A DNA stretch of 64,000 bases, taken from an uncultured Prevotellaceae bacterium (GTDB taxonomy: Bacteria > Bacteroidota > Bacteroidia > Bacteroidales > Bacteroidaceae). The translations under genes were made by a program, and so were the position numbers. This document shows positions 52,615 to 60,955 of this stretch, piece after piece (position 1 is the first letter of the stretch; every line of letters starts with the position of its first letter). Location of the stretch: positions 1-64,000 of the forward strand of contig CACWMK010000022.1 in NCBI GenBank assembly GCA_902761905.1, written 5' to 3'. The notes below the pieces were generated by a model. It was not told the DNA's origin. It did no database searches and worked only from the letters and a program-made list of their open reading frames with translations.

Positions 52615-53925
52615 ATGAGAAAGCATTTCTATCTGCTGGTAGCCATCCTTGCGATGGCGACGCTGGGCGCGAAGGCCCAGGACAACGTGTTCAGCTACAC
52701 CTACGAGGGTGCGACGCTCTACTATGTCATCGACTCGGTAGGCAACGCCGCCGTGGTGCCGCCACTGTACCCCTTCAGCACTAAAGACGACACCAACGAC
52801 AACGCCTGGGGCGACTACGACAAGCCCACGGGTGCGGTCTCTGTGCCACAGTCCGTGCCCTACCTCAGCGCGATGCACCCCGTCACCGCCGTGGCCGACT
52901 ATGCCTTCTTCAACTGCAGAGAGATGACAGGCGTGACCCTGCCGCAGTCCGTCGCTTCCCTTGGCCGCAATGCCTTCGCCCAATGCCGCGCTATGCAGTC
53001 CGTCAACATCCCCGACGGCGTGACCAGCCTCAGCTATGGTTGCTTCCAGGTTTGCAGGGCGCTACAGACGATTGACATCCCCGCCAGCGTCCGCACCATC
53101 GACACGGGAGCCTTCTACAATTGCCGTGGGCTGAAAGAGGTGACCTTCCACGAAGGACTCGACAGCATCGGCCGACTGGCTTTCTGCTTCTGCACCTCGC
53201 TCGAAAGCGTTACCCTGCCCGAAGGTCTGCGCTATATCGACTACGAAGTCTTCATGCGCGACTCCCTCCTGCGCCACATCGATCTGCCCTCCACGCTCGA
53301 GGTGGTCATTGACAACGCCTTCCGCTGCAATCCGAAGCTCGAAAGCATCACCTTCCCCGACAACATGAAGTATCTCGGCGGCGGCGTCGTGATGGAATGC
53401 CCCAATCTCACCTACGTGCATCTGCCCGAGAACCTGGAGACGATGGGGCAGTTCATGCTCTGTAACACAGGCCTTGAGACCTTCGTCGTGCCGCCGCACG
53501 TGCAGACCATCGAGTATCAGGCCTTTGCCGATTGTCAGCGCCTGCACAAGGTCACCCTGCCCGCCAGCGTCACCACCCTCGGCTGGGGCCTCTTCGACAA
53601 CTCGCCGATAGACACCCTAGCCGTGGAGTGCACCGTGCCGCCCACGCTTATCGAGAAACACGGCTACACCACCTTCCAGGAGTACACCGCTACCCTCATC
53701 GTCCCCGCCGGCTCTTTGGAGACCTACCGACAGCATCCCGTCTGGGGCCTCTTCACGAACATCGTCGAGGACACGACGACCGCCGTCAAGGAAATCAAAA
53801 ATAGTGAATTGTCAAATAGTAAATTCTTTGACCTCAATGGGCGCCGCCTGACCAGCAAGCCCACACGCCGCGGCATATACATCAACAATGGACGCAAAAT
53901 GATGATAAAGCAAGGTAACAAATAG
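52615..53925 (+). CDS. BspA-like leucine-rich-repeat secreted protein
   Basis: A 436-residue protein with signal peptide (MRKHFYLLVAILAMATLGAKAQ) and about ten LRR_5 (BspA-type) repeats of ~23 residues (VTLPQSVASLGRNAFAQC, VNIPDGVTSLSYGCF). The last ~30 residues (FFDLNGRRLTSKPTRRGIYI) look like a type IX secretion sorting domain, so surface display is likely. Codons ~396-406 (EIKNSELSNSK) come from an AT-rich repeat insertion in an otherwise GC-rich gene. Such proteins often bind host or bacterial surfaces. It is the third gene of the leader-peptide operon. Confidence 0.8.
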   Translation: MRKHFYLLVAILAMATLGAKAQDNVFSYTYEGATLYYVIDSVGNAAVVPPLYPFSTKDDTNDNAWGDYDKPTGAVSVPQSVPYLSAMHPVTAVADYAFFNCREMTGVTLPQSVASLGRNAFAQCRAMQSVNIPDGVTSLSYGCFQVCRALQTIDIPASVRTIDTGAFYNCRGLKEVTFHEGLDSIGRLAFCFCTSLESVTLPEGLRYIDYEVFMRDSLLRHIDLPSTLEVVIDNAFRCNPKLESITFPDNMKYLGGGVVMECPNLTYVHLPENLETMGQFMLCNTGLETFVVPPHVQTIEYQAFADCQRLHKVTLPASVTTLGWGLFDNSPIDTLAVECTVPPTLIEKHGYTTFQEYTATLIVPAGSLETYRQHPVWGLFTNIVEDTTTAVKEIKNSELSNSKFFDLNGRRLTSKPTRRGIYINNGRKMMIKQGNK

Positions 53926-53946
53926 TATTCACATTAAAACAAAACC

Positions 53947-53990
53947 ATTATGGCAATATTAACAAACGTGTTTGTTAATGTTGCCATAAT
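53947..53990. repeat. 44-bp palindrome built from two head-to-head leader-gene starts
   Basis: The left arm reads ATTATGGCAATATTAACA and the right arm, reversed, ATTATGGCAACATTAACA; 20 of 22 positions pair. Each arm equals the start of a leader gene (Met-Ala-Thr-Leu-Thr-Asn). It lies just behind the LRR gene and may act as its terminator. Confidence 0.65.
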
Positions 53991-54130
53991 TCTGATTAAT
54001 TAATTGTTGATATTACTCAAAAACAGCATTTTAGCTGTGTCACAGCGTAAAAACGAGGCAAAAAAAAGCAAAAGTATTCGATTGTTCCGCAAAAAAGTGT
54101 ACCTTTGCTGCATTGTTATCAATAACACTT

Positions 54131-55825
54131 ATGAGAAAGAGCAGATATTTCATCATATTGATAGTTTTTGTCGCTGTAGTGGCCCTGATGACTGGCTGCT
54201 CGAAGCCTGACCGCAACGATAAAGCTGCTGCGCTGAGCAAAGAGATAGTCAACGATGGATTATCCGACGTTGAACATTCTGTGGAGCGAGTGGATAGTGC
54301 GGAGCAGGCGGGTTTGTTCACGGCAATACGTGCTAACACTATTAAAGCAATTATCTATGAGAATGCCGACCGAAGGCGGCTGGCAGCCTATTACGCAGAG
54401 AAAGCGATTGCTGCAGAAGCGGGACATGCTGTCGCCACGTCGGCAGACAGCAACCTTTATTGTAAGGCTCGCTTGATTCTGGGTAACGGTGCATACGCCG
54501 ATGGCGAGTATGGTAAATCACTCGCCCTCTCCAAGGAAATCCTTGCTTTTTTGGGTGATGGCACAACGCCAAATGATTTGGAGATGAAGTGCAGGGCACT
54601 GATGCAGATGGCAGATTGTGAAAGCAAACTGGGGCATATTGCAGAATCCGAGCAGTTGTTTCTGCAATGCATCGATGATTTGATGGCGAGTACACAGCAT
54701 GCGACCGATTATGGGGAGATTGATCCGCTCATCTATACGTTGCTTTCACTCAACGACCTGTATATCGACAATAAGATGCCAGAGAAGGCACTGCCCCTGA
54801 TGGCGAAGATGGACACAGCGATGGCGCGTCTTACACGCTGTCCAAACACTCCCGACTGGGCGATGCAAAAGCGCCGCAACAACGTGACCATCAGTAAGGC
54901 GATGGTCTATGCTGCCAATGGACAACGAGAGCAGGCGGAGATCCTTCACCGTGAATATCAACAGTTCCAAGGTCTTGGCGCGTTAGACATGGCAGCCGAA
55001 GGTCTGTATCTGTCGATGACGGGCCGTTACGACGAGGCAGTCCGCTTGTTCGACGAAACCGACTCTATGATGCGCTCCAATGGCGAGCCCATCAGCGACC
55101 TCTATGTAAAGACCTTGCTCAATTACAAGTATGATGCTCTGCAGAAGGCGGGACGCGCGACAGAGGCTCTGGCGCTAGGCGACCGTATACGGCAGTTAAC
55201 CGACTCCATCCGCCAGCAGGAGCGTCAGGCCGACGTGGAGCAGTTGCAGGAAATCAAGCGTCAGGAAAACGAAATCTCCAGCCGCCGCCAGTCGCTCGTC
55301 GTCCACCGTATCATCCTTGCCAGTGCCACCATTATCATCTTGCTCATCGCCTACCTGCTTTGGCGCTCCTATAAATATAATAAGGTGTTGACCGAGAAAA
55401 ATCGTCGTTTGCTGGCTGAGATTGAGCAGCGCGAGCAGGAAAACCAACAAGCTATTGAGCAGTTGGAGGCCGCACCAGAGGCTGAACTCACTACTGGTCA
55501 GCAACTCTACCGCCAACTCTGTGAACTGATGAAGCAGCCCGACATCTTCACCGATCCCGACACTAATCCTGATACGCTGGCCCGGATGCTAGGCACCAAC
55601 CGAACGTACATCTACGATGCCATTCGCGAGTGTGCTGACATGACTCCTGCTGATTTCATTAACAGTTACCGTCTGCGTCACGCCACTCACTTGCTTTCTA
55701 CCACCAACGACTCCATAGGTCTCATTGCCGAACTCTGCGGACTATCCCGCCGCACCTTCTACCGTCTTTTCAGCGAAACTTACGCCATGTCGCCTTCCGA
55801 CTATCGTCATGTAGCCAAAAAGTAG
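54131..55825 (+). CDS. TPR-transmembrane-AraC regulator, copy 4
   Basis: A 564-residue regulator; ATG 54131 replaces an upstream TTG in the leader, as in copy 3. Lipobox-like signal (VVALMTGC), TPR-like sensor region (GHIAESEQLFLQCIDDLM, KAMVYAANGQREQAEILHREYQ), membrane helix (~390-410), coiled coil, and an AraC domain nearly identical to the others (LARMLGTNRTYIYDAIRE). TACCTTTG at 54100-54107. Operator site 4 starts 12 bp after the stop and drives the second C11 peptidase. Upstream (54015-54060) lies a copy of the ACAGCATTTTAGCTGTG block also seen near site 5. Confidence 0.85.
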   Translation: MRKSRYFIILIVFVAVVALMTGCSKPDRNDKAAALSKEIVNDGLSDVEHSVERVDSAEQAGLFTAIRANTIKAIIYENADRRRLAAYYAEKAIAAEAGHAVATSADSNLYCKARLILGNGAYADGEYGKSLALSKEILAFLGDGTTPNDLEMKCRALMQMADCESKLGHIAESEQLFLQCIDDLMASTQHATDYGEIDPLIYTLLSLNDLYIDNKMPEKALPLMAKMDTAMARLTRCPNTPDWAMQKRRNNVTISKAMVYAANGQREQAEILHREYQQFQGLGALDMAAEGLYLSMTGRYDEAVRLFDETDSMMRSNGEPISDLYVKTLLNYKYDALQKAGRATEALALGDRIRQLTDSIRQQERQADVEQLQEIKRQENEISSRRQSLVVHRIILASATIIILLIAYLLWRSYKYNKVLTEKNRRLLAEIEQREQENQQAIEQLEAAPEAELTTGQQLYRQLCELMKQPDIFTDPDTNPDTLARMLGTNRTYIYDAIRECADMTPADFINSYRLRHATHLLSTTNDSIGLIAELCGLSRRTFYRLFSETYAMSPSDYRHVAKK

Positions 55826-55837
55826 ATTTTGACGAAT

Positions 55838-55893
55838 TGACACAAAGATTTGTAGGGGTGACACACTTGTTTCCCAGTCTTGCCGTACCTTTG
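55838..55893 (+). promoter_or_regulatory. AraC-type operator-promoter, site 4 (C11 peptidase)
   Basis: TGACACA at 55838 and 55859 (21 bp), TACCTTTG at 55886 (27 bp). Confidence 0.8.
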
Positions 55894-55952
55894 CCACCGA
55901 TTTGACAATCGATAGCAATAAGAAAGAGTAATTAGCATAAATAATAAACTGT

Positions 55953-57722
55953 ATGAAAAAGATTTTCTTTCTGATGGCGATGACCATCATGGTGCTGGGC
56001 TTCACTGCCTGCACCGACAACGACGACAACCCGACGCTGAATCCTACTGACCCCAAGGCTCTTGTGGGCACATGGGTGGGCGATCTCTCGGGCAAGACAT
56101 TTACGCTGTGGAACTACGGCAAGTCGTGGAACGTATGGACGTTCAACGAAGACGGAACGGGTGTATGCGATGTGTACTTCCTGACGGGCGAAGATCCTAC
56201 CGCCCTGCAACACCAGCCGTTTACATATTCAGCCGAGAACGGCAACATGACCATCACGATGGACGACGGTCCGTGGGATGCAAAATACCAGGTTGTTGAC
56301 GACAAACTGACGATAGACAACGGCATCGCGATAGCCTTCGATAAGGCCGATGCCACAAAGGCCGCACAGTTCGACGAGTGGAGCAAGCGTGAACTGGTGA
56401 ATGTGCCCGGCACGCAGGCCCGCTATACCATATTCGTCTATGGCAACGCCGGAGGCAATATGGACTGGATTATAGAGCAAGGATTCTGGGAGCAACTCAG
56501 ACCCTACCTAAAGGACGGGAGCAAGGTGCGCGTGGCCGTCCTCTACAAGTATGGCCAGAACACTAGCGGCCAGTTGACCGACGATGGTGACTTGGTGTGG
56601 TTTGAATTGAACAGCGAGACCGACCTCGACAACCTACACGAGCATGGATTAAACGGGCTCGGCATGAACACCCAGGCCATCGCCACCAAGCTCTACGATC
56701 CCAACACTATCCACCAGTTCATCGAGTTTAGCAGTCTCTTCTGCCCAGCCGAGGAATACATCTTTGCCATTTGGGGCCACGGCAGCGGCTTCAATCCTAT
56801 GGGCGACATTCCTGGCAAGTACCATAATTCCACGCGCGGTGTCATTGGCGACGAATGGAACGACCACGAGCAGTTGGACATGTACGAACTATCACAGGCC
56901 ATCAAGGCCACGGGCCGCGCCCCGCTTAAGGCTATATTCTTTCACAACTGCCTGATGGGCAACATGGAGACGCTGACCGAGTTGCGCGACGTAACAGAGT
57001 ACATAGCCTGCTCTGCTCACGAGCTCAGCAGCAGCGGCGAGGTGCTGACAGGATTCGTTAAGGGCCTCATCGAGAAAAATAACGTGGAGGATGCCTTCGC
57101 TTACATGCTCAACGACATCACACCCGTATGGCAGGACAGTTATAAGAATGAAGGAGGCCGTGCCATCAACGGCGACTTCAAATTGCTGCGCACCAGCGAA
57201 CTCGACGGAGTCATCGATGTCGCCCGTCGACTGGCCGACCGCCTCGTCGCCCTATACCCGACGCAGCAGGAGACCATCGATCTCGCCACCAAGCAGGTTT
57301 ATCGCTTCAAAACTTACGACGATGACCCCAACAATAGTTTCTACTATCCTTTCTTCGACCTACAGGACTACGCCGACAAGCTGGCCGAAAACACTGGCGA
57401 CACCGAGTTAAACTCCATCGCACATGACATGAAGCAGGCCTTCGACCAAGCCATCCTCCAACGTGCCGACGTCAACTGGAGCGTACAGCACCTCGACCAC
57501 TACAGCCTCAGTGTCTGCCTCTATCACCAGGTCTTCTACAATTTCGACTTCGTCGGAGCCGGAAGTGCCGTAAAAAGCAACATCGGCGAGGGCTATGAGC
57601 AGTGTACATTCCACAAACTGACCGGCTGGGGCAACTTCCTCCGAATTAACACCGGTCTGCCCTGGGGCAATCCCACCAGTGGTGGCGGCGGGGCCGTTGG
57701 CACGACAAAAAATTCGAACTAG
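55953..57722 (+). CDS. Clostripain-family (C11) lipoprotein with N-terminal lipocalin-like domain
   Basis: A 589-residue lipoprotein (lipobox FTAC). A ~110-residue lipocalin-like beta domain (LVGTWVGDLSGKTFTLWN, WTFNEDGTGVCDV) precedes the C11 peptidase domain, with catalytic His ~276 in FAIWGHGSGF and Cys ~333 in FFHNCLMGNMETLTELRDVTEYIACS. The C-terminus is related to that of the paralog at 38996 (YEQ.TF.KL.GW) and ends Gly-rich. It is driven by operator site 4. It probably acts at the cell envelope. The substrate is unknown; nearby leader peptides are candidates. Confidence 0.85.
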   Translation: MKKIFFLMAMTIMVLGFTACTDNDDNPTLNPTDPKALVGTWVGDLSGKTFTLWNYGKSWNVWTFNEDGTGVCDVYFLTGEDPTALQHQPFTYSAENGNMTITMDDGPWDAKYQVVDDKLTIDNGIAIAFDKADATKAAQFDEWSKRELVNVPGTQARYTIFVYGNAGGNMDWIIEQGFWEQLRPYLKDGSKVRVAVLYKYGQNTSGQLTDDGDLVWFELNSETDLDNLHEHGLNGLGMNTQAIATKLYDPNTIHQFIEFSSLFCPAEEYIFAIWGHGSGFNPMGDIPGKYHNSTRGVIGDEWNDHEQLDMYELSQAIKATGRAPLKAIFFHNCLMGNMETLTELRDVTEYIACSAHELSSSGEVLTGFVKGLIEKNNVEDAFAYMLNDITPVWQDSYKNEGGRAINGDFKLLRTSELDGVIDVARRLADRLVALYPTQQETIDLATKQVYRFKTYDDDPNNSFYYPFFDLQDYADKLAENTGDTELNSIAHDMKQAFDQAILQRADVNWSVQHLDHYSLSVCLYHQVFYNFDFVGAGSAVKSNIGEGYEQCTFHKLTGWGNFLRINTGLPWGNPTSGGGGAVGTTKNSN

Positions 57723-57743
57723 AAAAAGTACAAAAAACGTGCC

Positions 57744-58136
57744 AACTATTCATATTCTGCGATAACACACTGATAATCAAATGGTTATCTTATGAATAGT
57801 GCTCTAAAATTAATAGGGCACTATTCATAAAATGACCACTTTTTGAGTTGTAGTAAATTATTTTCAAAATGCATTTATTGGTGTTTCACTATAGTAACAG
57901 CAACGGAAACACTTTGTTACTACAGTGGTAACACTTTGTTACGCAGGCAGAAACACTTTGTTTCTCCGTTAGTTACTATCGTGTAACTGCCATATTATCA
58001 GTACTTTAAGCCTATCTTAACGACTTAAAGAAGACACTTAAATAACGATTTATGAATAGTTGACCGCAATTTTTAAGGCACTATTCATAATGTAACATAT
58101 TGATAATAAGCAAGATAACAGCTATTATGAATAGTT
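57744..58136. repeat. 393-bp intergenic element: 87-bp inverted arms around three iteron-like palindromes
   Basis: This sits in a 627-bp gene-free gap (57723-58349). Arms 57744-57830 and 58050-58136 are imperfect inverted copies. Each carries three ATGAATAGT nonamers with mirror-image spacing (47 and 28 bp). Centrally, three near-identical palindromes of the form GWAACACTTTGTTWC start at 57906, 57928 and 57950, exactly 22 bp apart. A further AGTTAC-n6-GTAACT lies at 57971. No transposase, no clear target duplication. It could be a MITE-like element, a protein array site, or a dyad-rich regulatory region. Confidence 0.75.
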
Positions 58137-58250
58137 AAGTACATTTTATATAATTCTCTTAGAAATAATTATGTTGTATCATACATTTTTACCAACTTAT
58201 CTTCGTCGGATACAGCAGCCATGCTGATGGCGGAAGCTTTTTTCCTAAAA

Positions 58251-58306
58251 TGAGACATATTTTGCCTTCTATGATACATAGTTTTAAATAAAATGTTGTA
58301 TTTTTG
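58251..58306 (+). promoter_or_regulatory. AraC-type operator-promoter, site 6 (glycosyltransferase locus)
   Basis: TGAGACA at 58251, TGATACA at 58272 (21 bp), TATTTTTG at 58299 (27 bp). It drives leader peptide 3 and, presumably, the glycosyltransferases. Confidence 0.75.
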
Positions 58307-58349
58307 CAAACGAATTCGATCATTTATCAATAATTAAATATTTAAAATT

Positions 58350-58589
58350 ATGGCTACACTTACAGAACAAGAGATTGAGCAGCTGCAGCAGCAGCTCAAG
58401 GAGAAGACAAAAGAAGTAAAGGAAATCTACGACAAGCTCGTGGAGGCCGGAGCCGTACCGATCGCCGACGACTTCCTCGACACCGTGGCAGGAGGATTAG
58501 GAGGATTATTTGGTCCTCCAACAATGCCGCCCTCGATTGTCTGGAAAAGGTATGATGACAATATTCCTAAGGGTGATCCTCGTCCGTAA
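58350..58589 (+). CDS. Double-glycine leader peptide precursor 3
   Basis: A 79-residue peptide: 49-residue leader ending IADDFLDTVAGG and a 30-residue Gly/Pro-rich core (starting LGGLFGPPTMPPSIVW, ending KGDPRP). Six prolines and Ser/Thr residues make it unlike thioether peptides. It is first in the unit with a decayed sister gene and three GT8 enzymes, so glycosylation is conceivable. Start and leader align with the other precursors. Confidence 0.8.
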   Translation: MATLTEQEIEQLQQQLKEKTKEVKEIYDKLVEAGAVPIADDFLDTVAGGLGGLFGPPTMPPSIVWKRYDDNIPKGDPRP

Positions 58590-58617
58590 TCGTAGGTTGT
58601 ATTAAATATTTAAAATT

Positions 58618-58793
58618 ATGGCAACACTGACAGAACAAGAGATTGAGCAGCTACAGTGGAGGCCGGAGCCGTACCGATCGCCGACGATTTCCTCGACGAG
58701 GTGGCTGGAGGAGGTTTTGATGCGGGTGGTCTTTGGATAACAGTACGTCCATCTTATAGTCGGCCTGCCCCCACCCTATATTATAGACAATAA
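58618..58793 (+). pseudogene. Decayed leader peptide gene (52-bp internal deletion)
   Basis: The start (Met-Ala-Thr-Leu-Thr-Glu...) matches precursor 3, but 52 bp are missing between codon 12 and the GTG GAG GCC GGA block at 58656, shifting the frame. From 58656 the original frame is intact: VEAGAVPIADDFLDEVAGG followed by a 26-residue core (GFDAGGLWITVRPS...) to TAA 58791-58793. That stop abuts the ATG of the first glycosyltransferase, so the intact ancestor was translationally coupled to it. A sequencing or assembly error is an alternative. Confidence 0.7.
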
Positions 58794-59855
58794 ATGCTTT
58801 ACCTCTGCTATTCCATCAACGACTTCTCCATTATGGAGGCCGGCATCTCGCTGCTGAGTTTCCTGATGAACAACCCGGGCTACGAGCCTGATGAAGTGTT
58901 CTTTGTGGACTACGGCATCCACCCGCGCAACAAGGAGCGGCTCGGTGAGATTGCCGCCCGCTACGGCAAGCACGTTACCTACCTCGACGGAAAACCCATG
59001 ACCGACCGCGTGAAGCGAGAATTCCCCCACTTAGGGGCGTGGCGCGGCACGATGGCCCCCAATGCCAAGGCGTTTATGGATAAGATCGTACCCTCGTATG
59101 TGGATCGGCTCCTCTTCCTGGATGCCGACACGCTGGTGACGGGATCGGTGGCCGACTTGCAAAGCCTCGACATGGGCGGGGCAGCACTCGCCGCCGTGCC
59201 GCAGGCCTGGACTACGGCCCAAATCAGGCGCGGCCAGCTGAAGCTCTACTCCGGCAGCGACTTCTACTTCAACTCCGGAGTGCTGCTCTACGACCTCAAC
59301 GTGTGGCGACGGGAGGACTGCCACCAGATGGTGATAGACATGCTGCGGACGAAGAAGCAACTGTATTCGCCCGACCAGACATTGCTCAACAACGCCATTC
59401 CCGCGCGGCTGCAGTATCAGCTGCCGTTGAAGTACGACCACATGACCCATTATATGCACCCCCGACAGGAACCTAAGTTCCTGGCCACATTCGGTGTGCA
59501 TAAGAAAGAGGAGATCGACGAGGCCATACAGCACCCCGTGATCGCCCACTTCACCGGCGGCGACCATCAGGCCCGTCCGTGGCACAAGGGCTGTTGGTCG
59601 TACCGCAAGGATGAGTATCTGCGCTACAAAGCGCTCTCGCCGTGGAAGGACACTCCGCTGCTCTACGACTTCCGGAAGAAGCATCCGCGAAAGGACTTCC
59701 CAGGCAAGTGCAACATGTTCATCTACTGGCTGATGGCTAAGCAACCGTCGCATACCTTGACGGCCACAGTGGCGCTGGCGCTTGACCGAGTGAATGCCCT
59801 GAGAGCACGTATATTGCACCTGCCGCCAGAGATGGAGGAAGGGGTCGAAAATTGA
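58794..59855 (+). CDS. GT8-type glycosyltransferase 1
   Basis: A 353-residue cytoplasmic GT-A glycosyltransferase of the GT8 (LgtC/glycogenin-like) type: N-terminal MLYLCYSINDF, DxD motif in LLFLDADTLVTGSV (Asp 110/112), NSGVLLYDLNVWR, SPDQTLLNNAIP and a C-terminal ALSPWKD block after RPWHKGCWSYR. These retaining enzymes transfer sugar from a UDP- or similar donor. The ATG directly follows the stop of the decayed leader gene. The acceptor is unknown; the leader peptides are the closest candidates, cell-surface glycans the alternative. Confidence 0.85.
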   Translation: MLYLCYSINDFSIMEAGISLLSFLMNNPGYEPDEVFFVDYGIHPRNKERLGEIAARYGKHVTYLDGKPMTDRVKREFPHLGAWRGTMAPNAKAFMDKIVPSYVDRLLFLDADTLVTGSVADLQSLDMGGAALAAVPQAWTTAQIRRGQLKLYSGSDFYFNSGVLLYDLNVWRREDCHQMVIDMLRTKKQLYSPDQTLLNNAIPARLQYQLPLKYDHMTHYMHPRQEPKFLATFGVHKKEEIDEAIQHPVIAHFTGGDHQARPWHKGCWSYRKDEYLRYKALSPWKDTPLLYDFRKKHPRKDFPGKCNMFIYWLMAKQPSHTLTATVALALDRVNALRARILHLPPEMEEGVEN

Positions 59856-59875
59856 TAATTGATAATTGTATAGAT

Positions 59876-60940
59876 ATGCTTTACCTCTGCTATTCCATCA
59901 ACGACTTCTATGCCCGCGAGGCGGGTATCTCGATGTTGAGTTTCCTCGACAACAATCCTGACTATGAGCCACAGGAGGTGTTCTTCATCGACTACGGCAT
60001 CCATCCGCGCAACCGTGAGCGGCTCAACGAGATAGCCGCCCGCTACGGTAAGCACATCACTTACCTCGACGGCCGTCCTGTGACCGACGAGGTGAAGCGT
60101 AAGTTCCCCAACTATCCTTCATGGAAGGGGAGTATGGCGGCCTGCATCAAGCCGTTCATCGACAAGGTAATGCCCGACTACGTGGAACGGCTGCTCTATA
60201 TCGATGCTGATACCATCGTGGCTGGGTCTGTAGCAGGACTGGCAAAGATGGACATGGGCGAGGCCGTGGTGGCAGGCACCATCTCGAACGTGGAAGGCAT
60301 CAAATTGCAGCGGCACGAGTATGAACTCTATAGCGGTAACCATATCTATATGGGATCTGGCGTGCTGCTCTTCAACCTGAAGAACTGGCGGCGCGAGAAC
60401 ATCTACGAGCGGATGATCGACGTGCTGGGAAAGAAGAAACACCTGCGGCTGCCCGACCAGATGCTCATCAACAACGGCATCCCTGAAAGGCTTATGAAGG
60501 TGCTGCCCCAGAAATATAATTATGTGCATCACTCATACCATCCCTGGCAGGAGTATCACTGGATGCGGCAGTTCCGCATCTATTCGAAGGAAGAGTGCCG
60601 CGAGGCCATCAATCACCCCGTCATCATCCACTACCTGACAGGCTGGGTACTGGCTCGCCCGTGGCATGAGGACTGCCGTTCGCACCGTAAGGAGGAATAC
60701 TACCACTACAAGGCGCTCTCGCCATGGAAGGACTCGCCGCTCTATCCGCCCATTCAGCAGATGTACCCACCCAAGAACCGGGAGGACAGGCTCAACCAGT
60801 GGTTCCTCATGCAGATGATGAAGCCACGCCCGTTCTTTCTGGTATGGCTGTTGTTTCAGGCACTCTGCGTCTATGGACGCATCGCATGCAAGATACAGGG
60901 CACGTCCTCACACTCGGAAGAAGGAATTGAAGTAGAATGA
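59876..60940 (+). CDS. GT8-type glycosyltransferase 2
   Basis: A 354-residue paralog of the previous gene. ATG 59876 is used because MLYLCYSINDF aligns with both neighbours; the eight upstream codons come from an AATTGATAATTGAT repeat. DxD in LLYIDADTIVAGSV (110/112), GSGVLLFNLKNWR, LPDQMLINNGIP, RPWHEDCRSHR and ALSPWKD are conserved. Twenty bp after the first enzyme and 15 bp before the third. A hydrophobic stretch near the end (FFLVWLLFQALCVYG) may attach it to the membrane. Confidence 0.85.
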   Translation: MLYLCYSINDFYAREAGISMLSFLDNNPDYEPQEVFFIDYGIHPRNRERLNEIAARYGKHITYLDGRPVTDEVKRKFPNYPSWKGSMAACIKPFIDKVMPDYVERLLYIDADTIVAGSVAGLAKMDMGEAVVAGTISNVEGIKLQRHEYELYSGNHIYMGSGVLLFNLKNWRRENIYERMIDVLGKKKHLRLPDQMLINNGIPERLMKVLPQKYNYVHHSYHPWQEYHWMRQFRIYSKEECREAINHPVIIHYLTGWVLARPWHEDCRSHRKEEYYHYKALSPWKDSPLYPPIQQMYPPKNREDRLNQWFLMQMMKPRPFFLVWLLFQALCVYGRIACKIQGTSSHSEEGIEVE

Positions 60941-60955
60941 AAAGTTTAGAGTGAT

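Noticed and set aside
57906..57964. Palindromic iterons as a replication origin or plasmid integration
   Set aside because: No replication protein, DnaA-box cluster or integrase is nearby; the symmetric arms fit a regulatory or MITE-like element better.
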